A DNA stretch of 7,903 bases from Planctomycetaceae bacterium (GCA_003506095.1 DNWZ01000196.1:1-7903); one strand, 5' to 3'. Shown: positions 1-6,918, counted from the stretch's first letter. A program made the numbers and translations. Notes: generated from the sequence alone by a model not told the origin.

Positions 1-473
1 AAACTGGCGAAGTCTTGTCGGCCACAGATCAACCGCGCCGCGTCGGCCATCGCCTGTACATCGATCGGCCCGGGAAGATGCCAACGATATCGGTATTCAA
101 ACGCATCCCGCACTCCGCCGATACGAATCTGGTATCGATAGCGTTTGCCGGCTGCATCACGAATGGCGTGAAAATTTTGGTCGGCATCTACGATTTCTGA
201 TATGGAGATATCATTGGGCAGCTTACTATTAAGTGCTCGCGCCAGATCGCTTGCCGATGCACGCCAATGGTCGATTGAAAAACTGGCGACCTGGCCGATC
301 GCATGCACACCGGAGTCGGTTCGACCGCTGCCGGTCACACGCGCCCGTTGGCGACAGACTTGTTCGATCGCCTTTTCGAGCATCGATTGAATCGTTTGCC
401 GGCGCAATTGCACCTGCCAACCGGCATACTGGGTCCCGTCGTAAGCGACGGTCATCTTGAAGGTTCGATTCAT
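1..473 (-). CDS. truA: tRNA pseudouridine synthase A (partial, C-terminus beyond window)
   Basis: TruA converts uridines 38-40 in the anticodon arm of many tRNAs to pseudouridine in the cytoplasm. The translated minus strand gives 157 codons of the N-terminal part. It opens with the family signature YDGTQYAGWQ (residues 11-20). The catalytic motif GRTDSGVHA follows, with the nucleophilic aspartate at about residue 53, and then FHAIRDAAGKRYRYQI at about 105-120. The usual length is about 250-270 residues, so roughly 100 C-terminal residues lie outside the window. The start at 473 (ATG) lies 9 bases after the asd stop. An in-frame ATG at 455 is a possible alternative, and neither has a strong Shine-Dalgarno. 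The tight spacing suggests co-transcription with asd. Identification is by recognised motifs and is secure. Confidence 0.95.
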   Translation of the reverse strand, partial: MNRTFKMTVAYDGTQYAGWQVQLRRQTIQSMLEKAIEQVCRQRARVTGSGRTDSGVHAIGQVASFSIDHWRASASDLARALNSKLPNDISISEIVDADQNFHAIRDAAGKRYRYQIRIGGVRDAFEYRYRWHLPGPIDVQAMADAARLICGRQDFAS

Positions 474-482
474 CAGGCGACG

Positions 483-1496
483 TCAAACGAGCGACGCCTG
501 TTTGACCAACAATTCCGCGATTTGGACGGCATTGGTCGCGGCCCCTTTGCGAAGGTTGTCACTGACACACCAAAACGCCAGCCCATTGGGACTGCTGATA
601 TCTTTGCGCAGACGGCCGACAAAAACATCATCGCGTCCTTCGCAGTCTCGCGGCATCGGATATTGTCGCGAGCCCAAATCGTCGACCAAGGTTACTCCTT
701 CGGCACTGGCAAACAGCTCGCGAGCGCGTTCAAGCGAGATCGGTCGTTCGGTTTCGACCATGATCGACTCGCTGTGCCCAATCGCCACAGGAACGCGAAC
801 GCAAGTCGGGCAGACCAGAATCTCATCGTCGCCCATGATCTTTCGCGTTTCATATACCATCTTCATTTCTTCCGACGTATACCCCTGCTCTTTCTCGCCA
901 CCGATCTGAGGAATCAGATTAAAAGCGATCGGATATTGAAAGACTTTGGGTGGTTGAGCCTGGGCATCTAAGTTCGCACGCGTGCTGGTTCGCAGTTCTT
1001 CGCTACCGCTGAGCCCTGCCCCGCTGGTCGCTTGGTAGGTACTGACCACGACACGACGCACGCGGGCTTCGCGATGCAGCGGAGCGAGCGCGACAACCAT
1101 TTGAGTGGTGCTGCAATTGGGGCTGGCGATGATCCCCTTATGGCTCCGCGCCGCCTCGGGATTCACTTCGGGAACCACCAACGGCACATCCGCCTTCATT
1201 CGCCAGTAACCGCTCTCATCGATCACCACCGCGCCAGCCTTAACCGCCCACGGCACAAACTCCGCAGCGACTTCATCGGGCGTGCTGGCAATGACCAGGT
1301 CGACACCTTCGAACGCGGATGGTTCCATCAACTCGACCGTGATGGTTTGGTCACCGAACTGAACTTTAGAACCTGCCGAGCGCGATGATGCGAGTAACCG
1401 CAAACGCTTATGAGGAAAGTTTCTTTTTGCTAATTCATCAAGGACAATGCGGCCGACCGCGCCGGTGGCGCCAACAAGTGCAACGGTATCGTACAC
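483..1496 (-). CDS. asd: Aspartate-semialdehyde dehydrogenase
   Basis: This cytoplasmic enzyme reduces aspartyl-4-phosphate to aspartate semialdehyde with NADPH, the branch point to lysine/diaminopimelate, threonine and methionine. The 337-residue protein has full family length. The N-terminal nucleotide-binding loop GATGAVG is at residues 9-15. The active-site motif SPNCSTTQ places the catalytic cysteine at 128, STYQATSGAG follows at 152-161, and RVPVAIGHSES carries the expected acid/base histidine at about 241. The C-terminal DNLRKGAATNAVQIAE block is also typical. The start is GTG at 1496. In-frame upstream sequence contains no ATG, GTG or TTG before a TAA at 1545-1547, so this start is close to forced. 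A terminator lies upstream, so the gene must be expressed from a promoter within about 60 bases. truA follows after 9 bases. Confidence 0.97.
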   Translation of the reverse strand: MYDTVALVGATGAVGRIVLDELAKRNFPHKRLRLLASSRSAGSKVQFGDQTITVELMEPSAFEGVDLVIASTPDEVAAEFVPWAVKAGAVVIDESGYWRMKADVPLVVPEVNPEAARSHKGIIASPNCSTTQMVVALAPLHREARVRRVVVSTYQATSGAGLSGSEELRTSTRANLDAQAQPPKVFQYPIAFNLIPQIGGEKEQGYTSEEMKMVYETRKIMGDDEILVCPTCVRVPVAIGHSESIMVETERPISLERARELFASAEGVTLVDDLGSRQYPMPRDCEGRDDVFVGRLRKDISSPNGLAFWCVSDNLRKGAATNAVQIAELLVKQASLV

Positions 1497-1514
1497 GACA
1501 GATCGCTCTAGAGT

Positions 1515-1541
1515 ATGGGAGATTAAATGGGTAAGAATGGG
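1515..1541. promoter_or_regulatory. Three ATGGG direct repeats upstream of asd
   Basis: ATGGG occurs on the plus strand at 1515-1519, 1527-1531 and 1537-1541 (CCCAT read in the direction of asd). Start-to-start spacings are 12 and 10 bases, close to one DNA helical turn. The copies sit between the upstream terminator and the GTG start of asd, where the asd promoter must lie. This could be a regulator site or a promoter-proximal repeat. I do not recognise the regulator, and the repeat unit is short enough for chance to be possible. Confidence 0.3.
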
Positions 1542-1556
1542 AAATTAGAGCCTACT

Positions 1557-1577
1557 AAAAAAAGGGGCTGGCCCTTT
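1557..1577 (-). terminator. Rho-independent terminator after the FGE-like gene
   Basis: Read on the minus strand, AAAGGG, a CCAGC loop and CCCTTT form a perfect 6-bp stem with a 5-base loop. The stem runs into a tract of seven T (1563 down to 1557). It starts 13 bases after the stop codon of the FGE-like gene and lies before asd on the same strand. It therefore separates the two transcription units. Confidence 0.8.
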
Positions 1578-1590
1578 CAAGATAGCCCGA

Positions 1591-2805
1591 TCATTTGGTC
1601 GCTTTTTCGACCGCCTTGGGCAATTCGTCATCGACCAGTCCATAGCCGCCGCGTCCGTTTAATACGCGAGTCTCGACTTCATTGATCGTATTAGGAGCTG
1701 ACGCTTCCCAAAACTTTGAAATCGTTTCTTTATCAAGCTTCTCATAAGATCGGAACAGGCGGAAGCCGACACCGCGGGCCGGATCGGATGTGAACCACCA
1801 GGGGCTGCGGGGAAAGTTCGGGTCTTCTTCTTTCCAAACTTCGTCATCCGAACCCAAACGCACGGCGGCGCGCAGTTCTTCGGCATCCATTTCCCAACTG
1901 CCACCACGGACGACGCAAGGTGAAGATTCGGTGGGCCAATTGACCGCTCGCGTCGCATCAACACCCCCCTGCTCTTTCATCCACTTTGCCAACCACGCGT
2001 TTCCGTCTTCGGTGTACTGATTGACGGTCCACTCGGCGACATTGCCATGCATGTCGTGCAAACCGAATGCATTGGGCTTCTTGGTACCGACCAAACCCGG
2101 TCCGGCATCCGAGTTATCGAAGTACCAAGCGTAATCGTCGATCGGCTCGGCATCGTCGCCCCAGTGATAGGCGGTTTCCGATCCAGCGCGACAAGCGTAT
2201 TCCCATTCGGCTTCGGTTGGCAGGCGATACTGATTGTGCGTTAGCAGGCTCAACCATTTTGAGTACTGCTGGGCCGCGTACTGGGTCATCGTGACGGCCG
2301 GCTGATCCGGTTCCTCGCCATATTCATAAGTAAACGAAGGGTCATACAGTTCGGTCGGTGCGGTAATCGCGTCGGCTTTGTTTTCGTCCGTGACCAGTCG
2401 TGTACCGGCCGCTTCGAACTCTTTGAAAATGGCGTACATTCGCATGTACTCTTTGTATTCGGCCCAGCGGACTTCGGTCTTGGCGACCCACATCGGGGCG
2501 ACCTTGATTTCGACTTGCGGCCCTTCGTCATCGCGTTTCTCACCGTCACTTTCGCCAGCGCCAAACTTGAACGAACCACCGGGCACCGGAATCATTTCGA
2601 ATTGGATGTCGGTACCGGGGATTCGCTCGGAGTAAGGCACCATGAACTTGCCATCGACTTCGACGAACGGACCAGACGCCGGTTTCTCGGTCGCGATTCC
2701 GGCAATCTTGTCGGCGACCACGGGCGGTTGGGCCAAAACCGGCTTGCTGGTGGTTAAACAAAAAGCCAAGGCGACAAAAAGAGCGACAGTAAATAAACGG
2801 CTCAT
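1591..2805 (-). CDS. Secreted FGE-sulfatase (SUMF1) domain protein, catalytic cysteines absent
   Basis: This is a 404-residue exported protein of the formylglycine-generating-enzyme/SUMF1 fold (PF03781 type). A signal peptide occupies residues 1-25, with a hydrophobic core after MSRLF and predicted cleavage after VLA. The FGE domain spans about 70-352. It shows MIPVPGGSFKFG, LPTEAEWEYACRAG (195-208), MHGNVAEW (252-259), VRGGSWEM (299-306) and terminal GFRLFR (347-352). A tail of about 50 residues follows. In true FGE the segment after GGS(Y/W) contains two catalytic cysteines. Here those positions read Met and Leu, so formylglycine formation is unlikely. Carbohydrate- or protein-binding, or another SUMF-fold role, is more plausible but unproven. 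The start was chosen for the signal peptide. The frame stays open upstream (ATG at 2835, TTG at 2940), and no start has a convincing Shine-Dalgarno. Confidence 0.85.
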   Translation of the reverse strand: MSRLFTVALFVALAFCLTTSKPVLAQPPVVADKIAGIATEKPASGPFVEVDGKFMVPYSERIPGTDIQFEMIPVPGGSFKFGAGESDGEKRDDEGPQVEIKVAPMWVAKTEVRWAEYKEYMRMYAIFKEFEAAGTRLVTDENKADAITAPTELYDPSFTYEYGEEPDQPAVTMTQYAAQQYSKWLSLLTHNQYRLPTEAEWEYACRAGSETAYHWGDDAEPIDDYAWYFDNSDAGPGLVGTKKPNAFGLHDMHGNVAEWTVNQYTEDGNAWLAKWMKEQGGVDATRAVNWPTESSPCVVRGGSWEMDAEELRAAVRLGSDDEVWKEEDPNFPRSPWWFTSDPARGVGFRLFRSYEKLDKETISKFWEASAPNTINEVETRVLNGRGGYGLVDDELPKAVEKATK

Positions 2806-3198
2806 TGATTTCGGTTGCGAAAGGAAAGAAGTCATCAAGCAAGCAATGCCTGGAGACGTGGTTACGGGCGGAGCGGCGTTCGGCGCATTGGATGCCTGAA
2901 CGCAACGGCACCGAGATATCGGTATGACCAGTATAGTCAACGGCTTCGGAATGATCAGGCCCGGTCAGAACTTGACTTTTTTTCTCGTGCTCGCCTCCAT
3001 TCATCCAGCCGTTTTGAGACGTTCATCGCCAAGGCAAACGCAGCCATCTTTTGAGCGAATTTCCGTGACACGTTTGAATTGTCGCGCAAACTTCGTTAGT
3101 CGCCGGAAAGATACGGCGTGGCTTTGATGGCGTTGCCAGAACGATCTGACGCTGCCGCTGAAGTTTCTTCCTCCCAACACATTAACAACGGCCCACTC
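2806..3198. other. Divergent intergenic region between FGE-like gene and small exported protein gene
   Basis: About 390 bases with no convincing gene. It should contain promoters for both flanking genes. The only promoter-like element is on the minus strand: TTGACT at 2940-2935, followed after 16 bases by a poor TATCTC, with a run of seven A further upstream (2983-2977). A perfect 5-bp inverted repeat CGCCG/CGGCG (3101-3105 and 3114-3118) lies about 80 bases before the plus-strand start. Reading frames across this region extend both flanking genes but look non-coding and precede the signal peptides. Confidence 0.5.
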
Positions 3199-3651
3199 AT
3201 GATGATGCGAACCGTATTCTCCCTTAGCTTGTTGATCCTCCCGGTTTCGATGGTGATCGCCAATGATCAAGCGACCAGTAAAACGGATGCTGATTTTGCG
3301 ATGTTGGTACGAAACCATGGATTTGTGAATCCTTCCCTGATCCAGAACGCTGACGAAGTAACGGTCGGCGAGATCGCCGCTGCGGCGGACGCGATTGTGG
3401 AAGAAGCGCCAGCGGCCCCCGCTGCTGAAGCGATCGTAGAATCGTCGGATGTTCCTGTGCCGATGGCTGACGATGCGATGCCCGAAGGCACTGTCGATAG
3501 CGAAGGTGGCTACGAAGCTCCGATCCGCCAACAGCACCACCATTATTCCGCACCCCAACGCCGCTCGTCACGCGGCGGGGTTTTCAGCGAATTGATGGAA
3601 CTGGAACGCCGCAAGAACGCTTGGTTGAAGCGAACGTTCCTTGGACGATAG
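3199..3651 (+). CDS. Small exported protein of unknown function, charge-segregated
   Basis: I do not recognise a family with certainty. The 150-residue product starts with three consecutive ATG codons and a clear signal peptide: MMMR, then a hydrophobic stretch to about residue 21, with cleavage likely in VIA-ND. The mature protein has a short region, DFAMLVRNHGFVNPSLIQ (about 32-49). An acidic Ala/Pro-rich segment follows (about 50-105). The basic C-terminus (110-150) contains QQHHHYS and ends in a helix-like ELMELERRKNAWLKRTFLG. That tail looks like the conserved functional part, while the middle looks like a flexible linker. The frame stays open upstream to 3118, but the signal peptide argues for a start at 3199-3205. 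No strong Shine-Dalgarno is visible. The gene stands alone, divergent from the FGE-like gene and convergent with the protease gene 32 bases away. Confidence 0.7.
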   Translation: MMMRTVFSLSLLILPVSMVIANDQATSKTDADFAMLVRNHGFVNPSLIQNADEVTVGEIAAAADAIVEEAPAAPAAEAIVESSDVPVPMADDAMPEGTVDSEGGYEAPIRQQHHHYSAPQRRSSRGGVFSELMELERRKNAWLKRTFLGR

Positions 3652-3683
3652 AGGAACTTTGATTGTTCTTTTAAATATCCAGG

Positions 3684-5114
3684 CTAGCGGGCGGTAATGC
3701 TTTCTGGCCTGGCACCAACTGTGACTTTTAGAGCGATGGTTTCGTCGCCACGGCGAACATCGAGCACGACTCCCGTACCGGCGGCCAAATTTCCAGCCAT
3801 TCTCATCAAGTGCCCGACATCTTTGATTGCTTGATTATCTAGCCGCAAGATGATGTCTCCCGCCCGGGCCCCTGCTCGGGCGGCGGGACTATCCTCACCG
3901 GCGATTGCCGTGATCACTGCCCCGCGAACACGATAGTCAACTCCGAAAAAATCCTCTTCGGACACCTCGTCCAAGGCTAGTCCCAACCAACCGCGGTCCA
4001 CTCGGCCGGTTTTTTTCAACCGCTCGTAAACCGTTTTGGCGACATTACTGGGGATCGAAAAGCTGACGCCCCGAAAGGTATCGCCCACGATTGCCGTATT
4101 GATGCCGATTAACTGGCCACTGGCATCAACGAGTGGCCCGCCACTGTTGCCGGGGTTGATCGCCGCGTCGCTTTGCATGAAGTCTTGGTAGCGACTGCTC
4201 GCCTTGACGACGCGATTCTTGCCGCTCAGAATCCCGAAAGTGACCGTTCGATCCAGGCCGAACGGGCTGCCTACTGCCCAAACCGGCGAACCGACTTCGC
4301 ATAAATCACTGTCCGCCCACGTGATCGGAATCAAACGGTCGGCCTCAATCTTCAAAAGTGCTAAATCGGTTAACTCGTCGGTTCCGACAATCTTTGCTGG
4401 CACGCGTCGGCCGTCACTCAAACCGACCAAAATTCGATTTCCCTCGGCAATCACGTGATAATTCGTCATCACATAGCCCTCGGCATCGATTACCACCCCA
4501 CTGCCCTGGTCGGGTATCGCTTGAGAACCATCGCTAAAACCGCCGCCCAGTAAGTTTGCGATTCGTGCGCTCGCTTCGTTGGAAACTCGGTTGACTTCGA
4601 TGTGAACAACACTCGGTCCGACCTGATGCGTCACCATTTGATAGGCTTGGCTGAGCGCCCCTAGCGAGACGTTTTTCAGCCCGTCGCCACTCGCTTCGTA
4701 TTTCGCACGCAATTCGCCACGATGCCAGGCATAGCGAGCCTCTTCAACGATCGTCGGCATCGCGAATCGTGCCGCACCGAGCATCATCGCCATCGCGAAC
4801 AGAAAGAACAGCGTTTGTCCCAGCGCCGTGGTACCAACCGAATCCGTCCGACGCGACGGGTTTGTGTCGACGGATACGGCAGGCGGCGTTGATGGCAAAG
4901 ATTTTAAGGACGACAGTGCATCGATCGGCGGTTGGCACCTTGTTTCGGAGGTGTCGATCTGGTCCGAAGAGCGGGCGAGCGAGTGCGCAGCAAGCAACGA
5001 CATTTGCAAATCGCCTTGAGTTCCGGCCGCAAGCTGTGTAGGCGACAAGCCTTCGCCACCCAAAGCTTTGGCTGCGGACGGCTCTGATTCAGACTGCCAT
5101 TGAAACTCGCTCAT
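3684..5114 (-). CDS. Membrane-anchored HtrA/DegP-family serine protease with one PDZ domain
   Basis: This is a 476-residue envelope protease of the HtrA type (trypsin-like S1C). Such proteases handle misfolded or signalling substrates outside the cytoplasmic membrane. An unusually long N-terminal part (1-99), rich in Ser/Ala/Pro, precedes one hydrophobic segment (about 100-119, GQTLFFLFAMAMMLGAARF). The protease domain follows, with catalytic His220 in TNYHVIAEG, Asp250 in TDLALLKI and Ser324 in NPGNSGGPLV. A single PDZ domain begins at RGWLGL (about 375) and runs to about 470. The LA loop between strands is short. One PDZ plus a membrane anchor makes it more like DegS/HtrA than DegP. The ATG at 5114 was chosen over an adjoining in-frame TTG at 5117 because a GGGAG ribosome site lies 9 bases before it. 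The gene is transcribed alone, convergent with the small exported protein gene. Confidence 0.95.
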   Translation of the reverse strand: MSEFQWQSESEPSAAKALGGEGLSPTQLAAGTQGDLQMSLLAAHSLARSSDQIDTSETRCQPPIDALSSLKSLPSTPPAVSVDTNPSRRTDSVGTTALGQTLFFLFAMAMMLGAARFAMPTIVEEARYAWHRGELRAKYEASGDGLKNVSLGALSQAYQMVTHQVGPSVVHIEVNRVSNEASARIANLLGGGFSDGSQAIPDQGSGVVIDAEGYVMTNYHVIAEGNRILVGLSDGRRVPAKIVGTDELTDLALLKIEADRLIPITWADSDLCEVGSPVWAVGSPFGLDRTVTFGILSGKNRVVKASSRYQDFMQSDAAINPGNSGGPLVDASGQLIGINTAIVGDTFRGVSFSIPSNVAKTVYERLKKTGRVDRGWLGLALDEVSEEDFFGVDYRVRGAVITAIAGEDSPAARAGARAGDIILRLDNQAIKDVGHLMRMAGNLAAGTGVVLDVRRGDETIALKVTVGARPESITAR

Positions 5115-5123
5115 CAATCATCA

Positions 5124-5128
5124 CTCCC
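5124..5128 (-). promoter_or_regulatory. Shine-Dalgarno of the HtrA-type gene
   Basis: GGGAG on the minus strand lies 9 bases upstream of the ATG at 5114. It is one of the few strong ribosome binding sites in the window and decides the start. Confidence 0.6.
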
Positions 5129-5359
5129 AAGCTACCGGATTGACCCGAAGTCGCATTGTAGACGCCTCGCCACCCTCGCAGTCAAATCTTTTCCGCGCAA
5201 GGCTGCTATTTTCCATTAGCGATTGATCATTTTGAGGCCACCCAATCGTCAAATTGTTCGAAAACCCTTTTTCCCTGAAAACTCATCGGCCACAACCCGA
5301 GCTTGCCTTGGTCGGGCAATGATCACGACCAGAACGCAATCGCACCCCTCGCTTCATCG

Positions 5360-5382
5360 TCCGCCCGCCGTAGTCGGGCGGA
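5360..5382. repeat. GC-rich inverted repeat, REP-like candidate
   Basis: TCCGCCCG (5360-5367) and CGGGCGGA (5375-5382) form a perfect 8-bp stem with a 7-base loop CCGTAGT. The plus strand continues with A rather than T, so it is not a plus-strand terminator. On the minus strand the T-run precedes the stem, so it is not a terminator there either. Its GC-rich, intergenic palindromic form resembles dispersed extragenic palindromes, but only one clear copy is in the window. Confidence 0.55.
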
Positions 5383-5517
5383 AAAACGGCGATACGGAAG
5401 GTTCGCGCTTAGAAATTTCCAAACCCTGGCTTGATTGCATTGTCGGATTTGTCGTACTGAAAGTTCGATCGTTCGCAGTTACGCTGAAGCGGCGAATCGA
5501 TTGATGCAGCGCGGCAT

Positions 5518-5538
5518 ATTTTGCCTAGGCGGCAAAAT
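5518..5538. repeat. Inverted repeat ATTTTGCC/GGCAAAAT in the leader region
   Basis: ATTTTGCC (5518-5525), loop TAGGC and GGCAAAAT (5531-5538) form a perfect 8-bp stem. The centre also contains the palindrome GCCTAGGC (5523-5530). The T/A tracts are inside the stem and no T tail follows on either strand, so an operator or RNA leader element is more likely than a terminator. Confidence 0.45.
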
Positions 5539-5599
5539 CCTCAAGATTGCCCGTCTGGGTCGCCGATCTATGCCGAAAGAAGCGATTGTGCGGTCGATT

Positions 5600-5625
5600 G
5601 CGAAGTTGCGTAGATTGAACTTCGC
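5600..5625 (+). promoter_or_regulatory. Potential RNA hairpin just upstream of the ribosome binding site
   Basis: GCGAAGTT (5600-5607) and AACTTCGC (5618-5625) are perfect 8-bp inverted repeats with a 10-base loop. The second arm ends 10 bases before the AAGGA ribosome site of the membrane protein gene. If transcribed it would form a 5' leader hairpin next to the initiation region. It could alternatively be a DNA operator. Confidence 0.45.
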
Positions 5626-5635
5626 CCCACGAGTC

Positions 5636-5640
5636 AAGGA
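5636..5640 (+). promoter_or_regulatory. Shine-Dalgarno of the membrane protein gene
   Basis: AAGGA directly abuts the ATG at 5641, lies 3 bases from the ATG at 5644, and lies 9 bases from the ATG at 5650. The spacing favours 5650, the same 9-base spacing as in the neighbouring HtrA-type gene. Confidence 0.5.
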
Positions 5641-5649
5641 ATGATGTCA

Positions 5650-6837
5650 ATGCTTACACCGCGTGAAAACACGTCTATCGTCAAAGCTCCGGTGCTGTTT
5701 CGTTTGCCTCATTTGCAACGCGCCGCCGCTGCGAAGGCGACTGCTGCGAGCCTTGGTGGTTACAGCGGCGAAAGATTTGACGTCGCGACCAGCCAACCGG
5801 TCCCGAATGCCGCGATCACGACACCCGTTGCTGCCAGTCCCCCCATCGTTGGCCATTCGCCCGACTTGGTGGAACGCGAGAAATCCGCGACGCCGTCCAA
5901 GGCTGTTGCCACACCGGTTCAACCAGAACGCTTGACCGCAACCGACCAGTCGTTCGTGACCCGCTGGGGTTTTGAGATCAAGCGGTCCATCATTTTGCTG
6001 GCAGCGTTGGCTTTGTTGTGGGGCGCTTGGGCGCTGGGCCAGAGATCGGCGACAGCTCCGCGCGATGAAAGCAACCTTGCGGAAATCGATGAAGTCGAAT
6101 CGGCTAGCGTCACGCAATCGGTCGCCGCGAATGATTCAAAGGCCCAGCTTGCTGTTGAGCTTCCGGACACACCGCGGGTCGCCCAGATCGTTGAACCGAC
6201 GGTGAACTCGTCGGGCTCATCCGATGCTTTCTCACCCGTTACCGAACCGAACACCAGCGATCGCTTTGCTAACGCCGGAGACGCCGCAATCGGCACTGCC
6301 GCGCCGACAGCAGTCTTCGCGGGCAGCGATGAAGCCACGTCCGATTTTTCAAAGCTCTCGCTCGACGCACTTGAACCACCCAGCAACGGCGAGTTCTATG
6401 GTGACTATGACCTCGGCGAACCGGCAACGTCTTCGGCGCAGAAGCCGCCCCTAACGACGGATACGAACGCGTTGAACCAAACCGCATTGAACCAGCCCGC
6501 AACGAGCACGCCGACAGAAGATTCGTTACCGACGGCGACAAACTTCGTTCCATCGGCCACGCCTCAATTGCCTGGATTTGATCCGAACAAGGTCGGAGAT
6601 GTTGGCAACACTGCCCCCGTCAATCGCCCTGCCCTTTCATCGACTCCCAAAGGCATCACCGACTGGTCACGCTATCTGCCTGGTGCCGGCGGCAGCGGCT
6701 CGATTCGGGCCGTATCGGCAACTCAAGCGATAGGCGGGGCAACAGACGATGCCGAATCGTCGGATACCCAAGCAATTTATCTGGAAAAAAATGATCCCGA
6801 GTCGCCAAACGTTGGTGTTGCACCCTATTACCGTTAA
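5650..6837 (+). CDS. Single-pass membrane protein of unknown function with long low-complexity exterior
   Basis: No family is recognised. The 395-residue product (398 from 5641) has a basic N-terminal region of about 110 residues, rich in Ala/Pro/Thr. One strong transmembrane helix follows (about 112-131, in KRSIILLAALALLWGAWALGQ). The remaining roughly 260 residues are rich in Ser, Thr, Ala, Pro, Asn and Asp and poor in aromatics, with no cysteine anywhere. The positive residues before the helix predict a cytoplasmic N-terminus and an exported C-terminal region. A short internal duplication, ALNQTALNQ, is visible. The C-terminal segment ITDWSRYLPGAGGSGS is the most sequence-like part and might be a conserved motif. 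The next gene starts 92 bases downstream on the same strand and encodes a P-loop protein with similar linkers, so the two probably form an operon. The start was chosen from the AAGGA spacing, with ATG 5641 and 5644 as alternatives. Confidence 0.75.
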   Translation: MLTPRENTSIVKAPVLFRLPHLQRAAAAKATAASLGGYSGERFDVATSQPVPNAAITTPVAASPPIVGHSPDLVEREKSATPSKAVATPVQPERLTATDQSFVTRWGFEIKRSIILLAALALLWGAWALGQRSATAPRDESNLAEIDEVESASVTQSVAANDSKAQLAVELPDTPRVAQIVEPTVNSSGSSDAFSPVTEPNTSDRFANAGDAAIGTAAPTAVFAGSDEATSDFSKLSLDALEPPSNGEFYGDYDLGEPATSSAQKPPLTTDTNALNQTALNQPATSTPTEDSLPTATNFVPSATPQLPGFDPNKVGDVGNTAPVNRPALSSTPKGITDWSRYLPGAGGSGSIRAVSATQAIGGATDDAESSDTQAIYLEKNDPESPNVGVAPYYR

Positions 6838-6918
6838 TCGCTATGACCATCGTGCAAGCGATCAGCAAGTTGGGTCATTCGTAGACGTGAACCGATGTGC
6901 CGGGAAAATACTAGGAAC

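Larger units (their letters stand above)
5115..5649. other. Divergent intergenic region with several inverted repeats
   Basis: About 530 bases between the HtrA-type gene (minus) and the membrane protein gene (plus). It should hold both promoters, but no confident -35/-10 pair was seen. It contains three perfect 8-bp inverted repeats (listed separately) and a weaker 5-bp one, TTGCC/GGCAA at 5303-5319. The short frames 5223-5504 and 5435-5644 are not supported as genes. The second ends in an ATGA overlap with the most upstream possible start of the next gene. Confidence 0.5.

Noticed and set aside
303..971. 222-codon plus-strand frame opposite truA and asd
   Set aside because: It lies antisense across two well-supported enzymes. 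Its translation has no recognisable motif, and high-GC codon bias on the real strand explains the open frame.
2919..2940. TTGACT plus TATCTC promoter for the FGE-like gene (minus strand)
   Set aside because: The -35 match is good but the -10 match is poor, and promoter rules in planctomycetes are uncertain, so it is noted only within the intergenic entry.
2964..2983. Terminator-like GTCA/TGAC stem followed by seven T on the plus strand
   Set aside because: The stem is only 4 bp plus a wobble pair, and no plus-strand gene ends upstream. The T-run is more likely an A-tract upstream of the minus-strand promoter.
3001..3558. 185-codon minus-strand frame opposite the small exported protein gene
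   Set aside because: It is antisense to a frame with a clear signal peptide, has scattered Arg/His-rich composition and no ribosome site.
3652..3683. Search for a bidirectional terminator between the convergent genes
   Set aside because: The 32-base gap is AT-rich with short T-runs but has no stem of useful length.
5223..5504. 93-codon plus-strand frame in the intergenic region
   Set aside because: It has no ribosome binding site and no motif, and it runs through a GC-rich inverted repeat.
5919..6386. 155-codon minus-strand frame opposite the membrane protein gene
   Set aside because: It is a shadow of the plus-strand gene, whose transmembrane helix and ribosome site are convincing. The antisense product shows no motif.
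6843..6878. Nested inverted repeats ATGACC/GGTCAT and ATCG/CGAT between the last two genes
   Set aside because: The stems are short, the outer loop is 24 bases and no T tail follows. It is not convincing as a terminator or attenuator.
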